Assembly (NCBI GenBank): GCA_030688135.1
Contig: JAUYIW010000022.1
Coordinates: forward strand, 1-38,127
Source: Candidatus Uhrbacteria bacterium
GTDB taxonomy: Bacteria; Patescibacteriota; Patescibacteriia; UBA9934
Reading direction: 5' to 3'
Length of the DNA: 38,127 nucleotides
Made by a program: the position numbers and the translations under genes
In this document: one piece after another, positions 16,036 through 24,649 of the stretch
How the letters are laid out: each line of letters begins with the position of its first letter
Numbering within the stretch: the stretch's first letter is position 1
Notes under the pieces: model-generated
Databases searched by the model: none
What the model saw: the letters and a program-made list of their open reading frames with translations, nothing else
Told to the model about the DNA's origin: nothing

Positions 16036-16076
16036 TTGACTAATCAAACTTAGCACTCTATAATGTAGACTGCTAA
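16036..16076 (+). promoter_or_regulatory. clpB promoter overlapped by a CIRCE (HrcA) operator
   Basis: TTGACT (16036-16041), a 17-nt spacer and a perfect TATAAT (16059-16064). An inverted repeat TTAGCACTC (16050-16058), nine nucleotides, then GACTGCTAA (16068-16076) covers the -10 and start region. This is the CIRCE consensus with one mismatch (C for G) in the right arm. CIRCE binds the HrcA repressor, so heat-shock control of clpB is expected. hrcA itself is not in the window. Confidence 0.9.
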
Positions 16077-16210
16077 CTTGTAAGCTAGGTGTATTATAAT
16101 CGATGATATATTTGTAAAACAGGAGGAGCGTAGTAAGTCGTACCAAAATGTACGGCGTCGAGCACCGCAGTGTTATACAAATAGATCGCGATTATAATAA
16201 CGAGCGTCGT

Positions 16211-18844
16211 ATGATTCCAAATAACTTTACATCAAAATCACAGGAAGCCATCCAATTTGCACAAATGACTGCAAACGAAAATGGCCAACAAGGAGTTGAG
16301 CCAATACATCTTCTTTCAGCCCTTCTAGCTCAAGAAGACGGCATTGTCCTCACAATTTTTTCTAAAATGAATATCGATCTACCCGAACTACGCAGAAATG
16401 TAGATCACATACTCGACTTAATCCCAAAACAACCTACCGGTCCTCAAGGTGGCATTGGTCAAGTTTTACTCTCCCCTACCCTTGCTCGAGTTTTACAACT
16501 TGCAGGTAAAAAAGCAAAAGATTTTGGTGATGATTATATTTCTACCGAACATCTTCTTTTAGGACTTTTGGCTGAGAAAAATATTGGTCAACTATTACTT
16601 AAAAACAACATTACAGAAGAAGCAGTTCTGAATACTTTGAAGGATGTTCGTGGCAACCAAACAATTGATTCTGCTGATCCTGAAGCTAAATTTCAAGCTT
16701 TGGAAAAGTATAGTGTTAACCTTACTGAACGTGCTCGAAACGGAAAAATGGATCCTGTGATTGGACGAGATGAAGAAATTAGACGAGTAATGCAGGTGCT
16801 TGTTCGACGCAAGAAAAATAACCCCGTACTTGTTGGCGAGGCTGGTGTTGGAAAAACCGCTATTGCGGAAGGTCTTGCTCAACGAATTGCTTCAGGCGAT
16901 GTTCCAGAGATCCTAAAAGATCGTGAAATCGCATCGCTTGATCTTGGTGCACTTATTGCAGGAACTAAATTTAGAGGTGAATTTGAAGAACGCTTAAAAG
17001 CTGTTGTTAAAGAAATTGAAAAATCAGACGGAAAAATTATACTTTTTATTGATGAGTTACATACTCTCGTTGGTGCAGGTAAAGGTGATGAATCCCCAAT
17101 GGATGCGTCAAACCTATTAAAGCCTGCGCTAGCTCGGGGTGAAATGCGTGTAATTGGAGCTACAACAAACAAGGAGTATCAAAAATATATCGAGAAAGAT
17201 TCTGCACTTGAAAGACGCTTCCAACCAGTGATGGTTGAAGAGCCATCGGTAAGTGACACTATTGCAATTCTGCGTGGAATAAAAGAAAAATATGAAATTC
17301 ACCACGGAGTTCGGATTTCAGATGCCGCTATTGTTGCCGCTTCAGAACTGAGTGCACGCTACATTACTGACCGCAATCTACCAGACAAAGCGATCGATTT
17401 GATTGATGAAGCTTCGGCCGCACTTAGAATGCAAATTGATTCAATGCCAGAAGAACTCGATCGTTTGAAGCGCGAGGAAATGAAACTTGAAATTGAAAGG
17501 CAATCTCTTTTAAAAGAAAAAGATAAGAGCTCTAAAAATCGCCTAAAAGAAATTGAGAAAACATTAGGTGATCTTAAAGAGCGTTCAGGCGAATTAGAAA
17601 TACGTTGGAAAAATGAAAAAGATATTATTGCCAGAATCAGAAACATCACAAACGAAATCGATAAGCTTACAAATGAAGCAGATATTGAAGAGCGCAAAGG
17701 AGATCTACAAAAAGTTGCAGAGATTCGCTACGGTACAATTCCTGCTAAAAGAGATGAACTTAAAGCAGCTCAAAATGAACTTAAAAAGTTTCAGGCCGAA
17801 CGCGGACTACTAAAAGAAGTTATCACAGAAGAAGAAATCGCAACTGTTGTTTCGCGCTGGACTCACATTCCTCTTTCAAAAATGCTTGAAAGTGAAATGG
17901 CAAAACTCACAAACATGGAAGACAATCTTCGTGAGCGTGTTATTGGTCAAGAAGAAGCGATTAGCGCTGTAAGTAATGCTTTGCGACGCGCACGAGCTGG
18001 CATTGCGGAAGAAAAACGGCCTATTGGTTCGTTTATTTTCCTAGGCCCAACCGGTGTTGGAAAAACCGAACTTGCAAAAGCGCTTGCTGAATTTATGTTC
18101 AATGAAGAAGATGCGTTGGTGCGTGTGGATATGTCTGAATACATGGAAAAGCACGCTGTAAGTAAAATAATCGGCTCCCCTCCGGGCTATGTAGGATATG
18201 AAGAAGCAGGTCAACTTACAGAAACTATTCGAAGGCATCCTTACTCTGTTGTTCTTTTCGATGAAATTGAAAAGGCGCATCCCGATGTATTCAATATTCT
18301 TTTGCAGATCTTAGACGACGGTCACATTACCGATTCAAAAGGACGTAAAGTTAACTTTAAAAACACAGTAATCATAATGACTTCAAACATTGGTTCTGAC
18401 ACAATTCTAAACTCTGGAAAAACTAGCGACATTGGTTTCAATAGCATCGGTCAAGGCAATATTGAAGAAGGAACAAAGCGCAAGGTGTTAGAACACATGA
18501 AGGAACAATTTAGGCCTGAGTTTTTAAATCGAGTAGACGATGTAATTTTCTTCCATGCCTTAAATGAAGCAAATATTGCCGGCATTGTTGAACTTCAGCT
18601 TGGAGAAGTTTCTGAGCGACTAAAAGCTCAACGAGGAATAACGCTAAAGGTTACCGAAAATGCGCGTAAGTTCCTTGCAGAAAAGGGATTCGATCCTCAG
18701 TTTGGAGCAAGACCTCTTAAGCGCGTAATACAGAACTTGATTCTCGACCCGCTCGCGTTAAAAATTGTTAGTGGCGATGTACCCGAAGAAGCCAAAGTCA
18801 CAATTGATGTTCAAAAAGACGAAATACAGATCAAGGTGAAATAG
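16211..18844 (+). CDS. clpB: ClpB disaggregase (Hsp100)
   Basis: This 877-aa AAA+ protein threads aggregated polypeptides with DnaK. In order: Clp N-domain (NNFTSKSQEAIQFAQ to about 150), first ATPase with Walker A GEAGVGKTAI near residue 208 and FIDELHTLVG, the long middle coiled coil (about 410-520) that marks ClpB, and the second ATPase with GPTGVGKTEL near 611 and VVLFDEIEKAHPD. I take MIPNNFTS at 16211 as the start because it aligns with ClpB N-termini. An earlier in-frame ATG at 16148 adds 21 unrelated residues, and its nearest SD (AGGAGG) is about 22 nt away. The leader is about 140 nt from the CIRCE promoter. Confidence 0.95.
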   Translation: MIPNNFTSKSQEAIQFAQMTANENGQQGVEPIHLLSALLAQEDGIVLTIFSKMNIDLPELRRNVDHILDLIPKQPTGPQGGIGQVLLSPTLARVLQLAGKKAKDFGDDYISTEHLLLGLLAEKNIGQLLLKNNITEEAVLNTLKDVRGNQTIDSADPEAKFQALEKYSVNLTERARNGKMDPVIGRDEEIRRVMQVLVRRKKNNPVLVGEAGVGKTAIAEGLAQRIASGDVPEILKDREIASLDLGALIAGTKFRGEFEERLKAVVKEIEKSDGKIILFIDELHTLVGAGKGDESPMDASNLLKPALARGEMRVIGATTNKEYQKYIEKDSALERRFQPVMVEEPSVSDTIAILRGIKEKYEIHHGVRISDAAIVAASELSARYITDRNLPDKAIDLIDEASAALRMQIDSMPEELDRLKREEMKLEIERQSLLKEKDKSSKNRLKEIEKTLGDLKERSGELEIRWKNEKDIIARIRNITNEIDKLTNEADIEERKGDLQKVAEIRYGTIPAKRDELKAAQNELKKFQAERGLLKEVITEEEIATVVSRWTHIPLSKMLESEMAKLTNMEDNLRERVIGQEEAISAVSNALRRARAGIAEEKRPIGSFIFLGPTGVGKTELAKALAEFMFNEEDALVRVDMSEYMEKHAVSKIIGSPPGYVGYEEAGQLTETIRRHPYSVVLFDEIEKAHPDVFNILLQILDDGHITDSKGRKVNFKNTVIIMTSNIGSDTILNSGKTSDIGFNSIGQGNIEEGTKRKVLEHMKEQFRPEFLNRVDDVIFFHALNEANIAGIVELQLGEVSERLKAQRGITLKVTENARKFLAEKGFDPQFGARPLKRVIQNLILDPLALKIVSGDVPEEAKVTIDVQKDEIQIKVK

Positions 18845-18898
18845 GCCTCCCATTACTATCTCGAACCTGTACACTGAACCATATTACCTGTACACACC

Positions 18899-18983
18899 TC
18901 ACCATCTCGACCGAGGCTGTTAATCGACGAGTGGAAAGATCTTTCCTAAAAGATTTCTCCTCGGACTTTAGTCCGGTCTCGTC
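18899..18983. repeat. Relative of the 9101-9454 fold-back element
   Basis: It contains ACCATCTCGACCGAGG, CGACGAG, GAAAGATCTTTC, AAAGATTTCTCCTCGG and CTCGTC, in the same order and with the same words as the centre of the 9101-9454 element. ACCGAGG/CCTCGG and CGACGAG/CTCGTC pair as a stem. A further fragment (AGATTTCTCC...GTCGAAATGGTAG) lies near 15950-16000. Confidence 0.5.
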
Positions 18984-19054
18984 ACTAACGCTGACTGAAG
19001 TGAGCTAGGAAGAGAGGGCGACTTTATTTCTGCTTACCTTCCTCTTCAAAAGGC

Positions 19055-19077
19055 CAACCCCAGGGGTTGATCTTTTT
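19055..19077 (+). terminator. Candidate terminator downstream of clpB
   Basis: CAACCCC, A, GGGGTTG is a near-perfect inverted repeat followed by ATCTTTTT. It is 210 nt beyond the clpB stop, after the fold-back repeat, so the assignment to clpB is an inference. Confidence 0.5.
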
Positions 19078-19092
19078 GTTAAGTGAGATAAT

Positions 19093-19368
19093 TTATTTCT
19101 GCTTACTCTCCTCTTCTGCTTTGAATAACTTCGTAACTACTATTGTGGCGATAATAACAAAAAGCGTTATGGCAAATGCGTAAACAAACTTGGCAATCAA
19201 CCCCTGATCATCTGCCGGGAACAAGAAATCAATCAATCCCTTAATTGCATCGTTCCAAGCAAGGCCTGCAACAAAACCAAGGCCTGCAAGAATATAAGTC
19301 GATACATTAGTTCGTACCGTCTTCTTGATTTCATCAGATCCGTTTTTTACGTGTTTGAATAGGGTCAT
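19093..19368 (-). CDS. DUF5654-type small membrane protein
   Basis: The 91-aa protein has a charged N-terminus, a first helix around TYILAGLGFVAGLAWNDAIK, a second around FVYAFAITLFVIIATIVV, and a Lys/Glu tail ending EEESKQK. This pattern, including GLAWNDAIK, is that of DUF5654 proteins common in CPR genomes; function is unknown. A 25-nt segment covering its last eight codons is duplicated 69 nt downstream (19023-19047, 23 of 25 identical). A phased TTTATT array starts 10 nt upstream of its start codon. Confidence 0.8.
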   Translation of the reverse strand: MTLFKHVKNGSDEIKKTVRTNVSTYILAGLGFVAGLAWNDAIKGLIDFLFPADDQGLIAKFVYAFAITLFVIIATIVVTKLFKAEEESKQK

Positions 19369-19378
19369 AAGACTGGGG

Positions 19379-19524
19379 GTTTATTATGCATCACGAATGT
19401 TTATTATCGATTAACAATGTTTATTGTAAAACGCAGATGTTTATTATAATATCACTCCAATAAAACGAGCCGACAGTCAATAACCAATCGCTTACCGCCA
19501 ATAAACGAAGTCGCCAGCAATAAA
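19379..19524. promoter_or_regulatory. Mirrored eight-box array with 20-bp phasing
   Basis: GTTTATT starts at 19379, 19399, 19419 and 19439. The inverted form CAATA(A) starts at 19458, 19478, 19499 and 19518. Centre-to-centre gaps are 20, 20, 20, 19, 20, 21 and 19. Sequence between boxes is not conserved, so spacing rather than recent tandem duplication is being kept. Boxes two turns apart on one face of the helix suggest cooperative protein binding or curved DNA. It lies upstream of the DUF5654 gene in a 280-bp gap. Confidence 0.55.
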
Positions 19525-19597
19525 CTCCAGCCGTCAGAAAGTCATAAATTGACAATGAAGTTGTCATCCTGAGCGAACCGCAGTATTCAATTCCTCG

Positions 19598-19640
19598 CTC
19601 GGTATATTAGTAACAATCTGTAGATCGGTAGGAACCTTGC
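19598..19640 (+). repeat. ATCNGTA-family intergenic repeat
   Basis: CGGTATAT, TAGTAACAAT, CTGTAGAT, CGGTAGGAACC: four boxes with 8/10/8 spacing and the conserved CGGTAGGWACC tail, between the REP half-copy at 19565-19577 and the 3' end of the MazG-like gene. Confidence 0.6.
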
Positions 19641-19650
19641 GGTATTAAAG

Positions 19651-19980
19651 CTAACGATCGTCACCACTACCGCCAATTGTGCCTCGCTGAAGACGAGAGT
19701 ACAGCTTTTCAATGTTTAATTCTGCAATCTCATCAAGAGAAAGATTAAGCTCGGTGGCAAGTTGAGCAACATACCAAAGAACATCGCCAAGTTCTTTTGT
19801 AACTTCGGCGCGCTTCTCATCCGTAACTTCCCCACCATCATCGCGAATTGTTTTTTTAAGCTTATCGGCAACCTCACCGGCCTCACCACAAAGTCCCATA
19901 ACTACATATGGAAAATTATTGCCTAAGTTTGGGTAAAGCGCAGTCTTGCGCGACTTTTTTTGGTATTCTTCAAAATTCAT
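19651..19980 (-). CDS. MazG-like nucleotide pyrophosphohydrolase
   Basis: The 109-aa protein (from MNFEEYQKKSRKTALY) is an all-alpha NTP pyrophosphatase of the MazG type, which removes non-canonical or excess nucleoside triphosphates. The metal-binding motif is visible as CGEAGEVADKLKK (ExxE) and KELGDVLWYVAQLA (ExxD). I start at the ATG at 19980, which lies just after the stop of the upstream gene. An in-frame start at 20013 would overlap that gene by 32 nt and add residues not typical of the family. Confidence 0.88.
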   Translation of the reverse strand: MNFEEYQKKSRKTALYPNLGNNFPYVVMGLCGEAGEVADKLKKTIRDDGGEVTDEKRAEVTKELGDVLWYVAQLATELNLSLDEIAELNIEKLYSRLQRGTIGGSGDDR

Positions 19981-19981
19981 A

Positions 19982-20653
19982 TTAATGAAAATAGTTTCTT
20001 TGTGCTTTAGCAAAATCTATACCGGCTTTATTAGCTGCCACGCCCCATCCGTAAATTTCATCAATACGAGCTATTGCATCTTGTTGATCGGGTACATTGT
20101 TAAGTTTTTCTACTTCGTCTGAAGCAGTGTCATTATGTAATCCGATAACAAAATGAGCAGCTTCATGAGCTAATACTTCTGTATTAGCGGCAATGGCTAA
20201 ATTATAATTTACCAGTGCATTTGCCTCGTAATCGTCTGAGGAATTAATTGAAACCAATTCATCAATAGTGTAATCCTGTACCCAACGATTTTTCTCAAAA
20301 TCATCAAGTGAATAAGTAAATAAGTCTGTGTTAACATCAACAATAATACGGTTAGCTCGTTTATCAGCTTCTCCTGCTTGCGCATGATCACCTCTAGTTT
20401 GAACGCCACATTCTATATTAGCCGTGGCGACAACGTCTATCACGTCATTAGCTGAAACGGTTGCATCGGGCCATAATTCATTCATGGAATTTTGTACATC
20501 TTGAGGATGCTCTACCAACCAATTTACCATAGCTTCAATGTAGTCGCCTTCTGACTCTGTGCATTCTAAAATCTCATATTTATTACAACCGGTTAGAATT
20601 GAAAAAAGTAAGGCAGGAGCCATGGCCGATCCTATCTCTAAGGATTTTGACAT
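19982..20653 (-). CDS. Putative lipoprotein zinc metallopeptidase (HEAAH)
   Basis: This 223-aa protein is not assignable to a named family. Starting at MSKSLEIGS, it has a lipoprotein-type signal APALLFSILTGC (Cys23) and, near its C-terminus, LAHEAAHFVIGLHND, a HExxH zinc motif with a third His at the metzincin-like distance (position 11 of the motif). I prefer the start at 20653 because a perfect AAGGAGG lies 11 nt upstream and it places the lipobox at the N-terminus. An in-frame ATG at 20806 would add 51 residues before the lipobox. It is tightly followed by the MazG-like gene. Confidence 0.65.
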   Translation of the reverse strand: MSKSLEIGSAMAPALLFSILTGCNKYEILECTESEGDYIEAMVNWLVEHPQDVQNSMNELWPDATVSANDVIDVVATANIECGVQTRGDHAQAGEADKRANRIIVDVNTDLFTYSLDDFEKNRWVQDYTIDELVSINSSDDYEANALVNYNLAIAANTEVLAHEAAHFVIGLHNDTASDEVEKLNNVPDQQDAIARIDEIYGWGVAANKAGIDFAKAQRNYFH

Positions 20654-20854
20654 TTTCGATGTAGCCTCCTTCATCTCTGGAATTTGATTATCTAATAGCG
20701 CTTTTGTCCACTTTAAAATAGAGCCAAAAAAAGCCTGGCTCACTTCCCTTTCTCGGGACTTTTCATTTTCAATTATAGGCCCTCTAAAACCTTCGCATGA
20801 TTTCATAATGTATATATTACCAGATAATTGAAGTTTTATAAAGCGATCTGAGAC

Positions 20855-20883
20855 TTTACAATTAGAGTAATTTGATCTACAAT
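20855..20883 (+). promoter_or_regulatory. Promoter of tRNA-Ala
   Basis: TTTACA (20855-20860), 17-nt spacer, TACAAT (20878-20883), ending 12 nt before the first tRNA base. Confidence 0.65.
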
Positions 20884-20895
20884 CTTACACACTAT

Positions 20896-20972
20896 GGGCC
20901 CTTGGCGCAGTTGGCTAGCGCGCTTCCATGGCATGGAAGAGGTCACGGGTTCGAATCCCGTAGGGTCCACCA
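20896..20972 (+). tRNA. tRNA-Ala (anticodon GGC), CCA encoded
   Basis: A complete 77-nt cloverleaf. Acceptor GGGCCCT pairs with AGGGTCC; D-stem GCGC/GCGC with AGTTGGCTA loop; anticodon stem CTTCC/GGAAG with loop ATGGCAT, giving GGC preceded by T33; T-stem ACGGG/CCCGT with loop TTCGAAT; discriminator A and encoded CCA. It decodes GCC/GCU alanine codons. It has its own promoter and terminator and borders the restriction-modification island, a typical integration landmark. Confidence 0.96.
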
Positions 20973-20978
20973 TCAAAC

Positions 20979-21007
20979 ATCTCTCCTGAATGGAGGGATT
21001 TTTGTTT
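20979..21007 (+). terminator. Terminator of tRNA-Ala
   Basis: ATCTCTCC pairs with GGAGGGAT (one G-T pair) across TGAAT and is followed by TTTTTG, 7 nt after the CCA end. Confidence 0.75.
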
Positions 21008-21177
21008 TGCGCGAAATGCGCTTCTTTACTGTATAAGTTGGCGGTTTTGTTGATCTGTATGCGGTTCGAACTTTAGGGAGACCATTTGGCTAGTTTGAGG
21101 AAGTTGAAAGATGAAAGTGGCTTAGACTGGAGAGAAAATACCTTTTGGTTTGTGGTTCGAACTAAACTTCAAATAAT

Positions 21178-21726
21178 CTATTTATAAAACAGTTCATGGT
21201 TGCGAAGCTCTTTCTTAATATCTAAATAATTTGGAAGGGCCTTCCCTACAAGTGCCCAGAATTTTCTTGAGTGATTGAATTCTTTCAAATGACACATTTC
21301 ATGTACGATAATGTAGTCTTGGTGTTTTTGTGGTAAAAATACTATTTTGTAATTCAAATTTAGATTTTGTTTACACGAGCAACTACCCCAACGAGTCTTT
21401 TGATTTTTAATGAAGATCTTATTGAAAGAAAAGCTATAGACTTTGTTATAAAATCTCACCCGTTCATGCACCAAAGCAAGCGCTTTATCTTTGTTTTCCA
21501 AATAATCCTTGTGTGAGAATGTGCGAATTGCATTACTATCAACACTATTGAAAAATTGAATTTTATCCCACACCCACTGTTTTTTATCAGTGAGAAATTT
21601 CTCAATCAGCGATTGCTGTATTCCAAAAGGACTTGTAATAACAACACTGCCATCACAATACACAGCAAGTCGTAGCCTTTTTGCTCTTTTACTTCTTTTG
21701 AGTTTATATGGGATTTCCTTTTCCAT
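21178..21726 (-). CDS. YgjP/DUF45-type metallopeptidase in the RM operon
   Basis: The 182-aa protein is of the YgjP/DUF45 family (zincin fold). The zinc motif is VHEMCHLKEFNHSRKFWALV: HExxH plus a downstream His. KTRWGSCSCKQNLNLNYKIV just before it is the other family signature. Its N-terminus (IPYKLKRSKRAKRLRLAVY) is also typical. Members are frequently encoded next to type I restriction genes, but their substrate is not established. It is the last gene of the operon, 5 nt after hsdR. Confidence 0.88.
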   Translation of the reverse strand: MEKEIPYKLKRSKRAKRLRLAVYCDGSVVITSPFGIQQSLIEKFLTDKKQWVWDKIQFFNSVDSNAIRTFSHKDYLENKDKALALVHERVRFYNKVYSFSFNKIFIKNQKTRWGSCSCKQNLNLNYKIVFLPQKHQDYIIVHEMCHLKEFNHSRKFWALVGKALPNYLDIKKELRNHELFYK

Positions 21727-21731
21727 AATAC

Positions 21732-24647
21732 CTAGAATTTTTTAGTGATGATGTCCACCAGTCGATTCAAGAATTTCGGGAAGTCTTTTACATTAAATCG
21801 ACCTTTATAATCCCGCAGAATCAGTTCTTGCAAGGTTTGTTTGATGTCTTTAACAAACACATCTCGCTTTGAGGATTCCTGCCATCCACTATCTAGATCA
21901 TCCTCGATACGGATTCGAAGTTCTTTAACAAATTCCTTAATTTCCTCATCTTTTCCACCATCAACAAATTCTTGTGAGATGACATAAAGGGCGTATTCTT
22001 TCAAATCAAGCCCCAAATCTTTCGCCTCATCGCCCTTTGTCTTGATATCGCTCATCAATTCTTCATAGCGACGAATTCGTTCTGCAAGGTCAATTTGATT
22101 TTGCTCAAACTCGCGACGAATAGCTGTTAGTCGTTCGCTAAACTTCTGATAGGCGGGATTTTCATCAAGATTGATTGATATCTCCTGTTTGAGCATCTTC
22201 TCAAGATTGAGCGCCTTTTCTTCTTCATCCATTCCTTTGAGTCGCTCAAGTGTGTATAAATCATTTACGCGAAGTTCGCGGAAATTTTTGGTGATTCCTT
22301 CATAGTCAATAATATTGCTCTTAGTAATGAGCTCACGGACTTTCTCTCCATATTCTTCAAGTAAGTATCTATCATCCTCACTTCGGAATTCTTTCAAAAA
22401 GGCCAGATAGAAACTGGTCACCCATTCAAATGGGCGAATGTATTGCTTCAAGAATGGATCAGGAGAGAGAAACTCAAACAAGCTCTTGAGTTTCATGTAT
22501 TTCTCAACAAAGTATTTCTGCTTGTCTTGATTATCAATAAAAATCTTCAAACATCGACGAAGATTATCCATAGATGGATCTTCAATATTTACTCCCGTAA
22601 ATACTTTCATTACATCACTCAAAACATCAGAGAATCTCGCTTTCACTCGTTCAATATCAATCATCGCAGAATCAACGACATCTTCGTCAAAATCAAGCGC
22701 ATCATAGAGGTTACGGGTAATTCCGTAGTAGTCAATAATTTTTCCTGCTTCCTTGTTTTTATAGACACGATTCGTACGTGCAATCGCTTGCAGGAGGTTA
22801 TGATCGCGGAGCGGTTTATCGAGATACATAACTTGCTCAATCGGTGCGTCAAAACCAGTAAGTAGCATGTCGCAAACCAAAAGGAATTTCAGGGATGATT
22901 TTGGGTCTTTGAATTTCTCAATGATTTGCTCTCGTTCACGCTTGCTCGTGTTATAGACTTTCAAATCATCTGCATCACTATTTGGGTCTCCGGGGGAATA
23001 CACTACAGCCGACCATTCGGCAGGCACGAGCTTATCTAAGAGTTTTTTGTAGGTCGCTACTGCTTCGCGGTCATACGCAACAACCTGCCCCTTAAAGCCG
23101 TTTGGCTCCACATAGAGCTTATAATGCTCCACGATGTCCCTTGCCACGGCTTCCATACGTTTTGGGAGCTTCACCAGCGCCGCTTTTTTGCCATACTTCT
23201 TGATGAGTTCAGTCTTTTGTTTATCAGGCAAATCGCCAGCAATTTCTTCAAACTGTTGGTCAAGTTTTTCTTCATCAATAGAAAACTTTGAAAGTCGTGC
23301 TTCATAGGTCACTGGAATTGTCGCGCCGTCATCAATAGCTTGCTGGATAGAGTAGTAGTCAAGATATCGCTTTCCGTCTCCCTCGTAGTTTCGGAAAGTG
23401 TTTGTGTGCGTCTTGTCTACTGGCGTTCCAGTAAATCCAAAGAAGAACGCCTTTTTGAATGCATTGCGCATATTGATGCCCGACACGCCTTCGTCGCCTC
23501 GGTGTGCTTCGTCAGAAAGAACGATCACATTTTCATCCAGATTTTTTACTTTGTCGCCAAGTTCAGAAAACTTTTGAATGGTCGTGATGAATATGCCTTT
23601 CTCTGGCGACTGTATTTTTTCCTCCAAATCTTTGCGGGAAGTGACGCGTACAATATTTTTTCCACCTGCATTGGTAAATGTCTCAAATATCTGGTCATCC
23701 AAGTCCACTCGATCAACCAAAATAAATACTTTCGGATTGGCGAGCTGTTTATTGAAACGCAGTTTCCACGCAGTGAAATACATGGTGAGCGTTTTGCCTG
23801 ACCCTTGTGTGTGCCAAATGAGCCCTTGTCGCTTCTCTTTGCTTACTACACGCTCCACAATTTTATTCGTTGCCCGCATCTGCTGGTAACGAGCAATTTT
23901 CTTCACCAATTTCTCATTTTCCTTTTCAAACAAAATAAAGTTTTGGACAATATCCAAGAAGTTTTTCTTTGAGAGAAGTGAGAAAAGGGTCATCTCAAGC
24001 TCGCCACCAAGCTCTTTCTCAATATCTTCGTCTCGCCACTGAAGAAAGTATTGTTTTGGTGCGCCCGTTGCTCCGTAGACGGTTTTGAGTCCGTCACTGG
24101 CAATATTGAAACAGTTTGGGATAAACAGCTTGCGAGCTACTTTTTCATATCGTTTGAGCTGGTCAATACCATTTTCAAAACTCACTCCCTCCGAAGCGGT
24201 AGGACTTTTTGCCTCAATATCCACAAGCGGAAGTCCGTTCACAAAAATCAAAATATCGGGACGGATATTTTCGGTATCTCCTTCAAAATAAAATTGATTG
24301 GTAACAACAAATTGATTATTTTCTGGATTACTAAAATCAAGTAGTTTATAGTCGTGCTTTTTCCCTGTAACGGAATTCTTGAGGTTGATACCGTCTCGTA
24401 GTACTTTCAGGAATTCTTCGTTATTATCAATCTTCCTGACTTCGCGAATTACATTCTTAATCTCGCTCTCGTTCGCAGTAGGATTGAGCGCAGAAATAGC
24501 ACTCTTCAAAAGCGGCGTGATAATGTATTCAGTCTCAAGTTCGCGATATTTCGCAAACTCTTCCGGCTTTATGTACTCAAAGCCAAGCTTATCCTTAATA
24601 AACTTGATGATATAATTTTCTACTGTAACTTGTTCGTTAAATTTCAT
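21732..24647 (-). CDS. hsdR: Type I restriction enzyme, R subunit (HsdR)
   Basis: The 971-aa protein is the translocase/nuclease subunit. The N-terminal PD-(D/E)xK nuclease shows Asp131 in RPDILIFVNG and Glu145-x-Lys147 in LVDIEAKSP. The SF2 motor follows with Walker A HTQGSGKTLT (279-288), DEAH at 379-382 (VLSDEAHRGDEG) and FGFTGTPVDK, then the second RecA-like domain (LLVCDMLLTGFDAP, QAIARTNRVYKN). A C-terminal helical domain mediates assembly. All key residues are present, so it should be functional. It follows dinD by 2 nt. Confidence 0.96.
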   Translation of the reverse strand: MKFNEQVTVENYIIKFIKDKLGFEYIKPEEFAKYRELETEYIITPLLKSAISALNPTANESEIKNVIREVRKIDNNEEFLKVLRDGINLKNSVTGKKHDYKLLDFSNPENNQFVVTNQFYFEGDTENIRPDILIFVNGLPLVDIEAKSPTASEGVSFENGIDQLKRYEKVARKLFIPNCFNIASDGLKTVYGATGAPKQYFLQWRDEDIEKELGGELEMTLFSLLSKKNFLDIVQNFILFEKENEKLVKKIARYQQMRATNKIVERVVSKEKRQGLIWHTQGSGKTLTMYFTAWKLRFNKQLANPKVFILVDRVDLDDQIFETFTNAGGKNIVRVTSRKDLEEKIQSPEKGIFITTIQKFSELGDKVKNLDENVIVLSDEAHRGDEGVSGINMRNAFKKAFFFGFTGTPVDKTHTNTFRNYEGDGKRYLDYYSIQQAIDDGATIPVTYEARLSKFSIDEEKLDQQFEEIAGDLPDKQKTELIKKYGKKAALVKLPKRMEAVARDIVEHYKLYVEPNGFKGQVVAYDREAVATYKKLLDKLVPAEWSAVVYSPGDPNSDADDLKVYNTSKREREQIIEKFKDPKSSLKFLLVCDMLLTGFDAPIEQVMYLDKPLRDHNLLQAIARTNRVYKNKEAGKIIDYYGITRNLYDALDFDEDVVDSAMIDIERVKARFSDVLSDVMKVFTGVNIEDPSMDNLRRCLKIFIDNQDKQKYFVEKYMKLKSLFEFLSPDPFLKQYIRPFEWVTSFYLAFLKEFRSEDDRYLLEEYGEKVRELITKSNIIDYEGITKNFRELRVNDLYTLERLKGMDEEEKALNLEKMLKQEISINLDENPAYQKFSERLTAIRREFEQNQIDLAERIRRYEELMSDIKTKGDEAKDLGLDLKEYALYVISQEFVDGGKDEEIKEFVKELRIRIEDDLDSGWQESSKRDVFVKDIKQTLQELILRDYKGRFNVKDFPKFLNRLVDIITKKF

Positions 24648-24649
24648 AA

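Noticed and set aside
16148..16210. Upstream ATG as the clpB start
   Set aside because: The added 21 residues do not match ClpB N-termini and the only SD-like site is about 22 nt away.
21060..21165. tRNA-derived attachment sites (GGTTCGAA words at 21063 and 21153) for the RM island
   Set aside because: Only 8-9 bp match the T-loop region, with no longer direct repeat of the tRNA 3' end and no integrase in the window.
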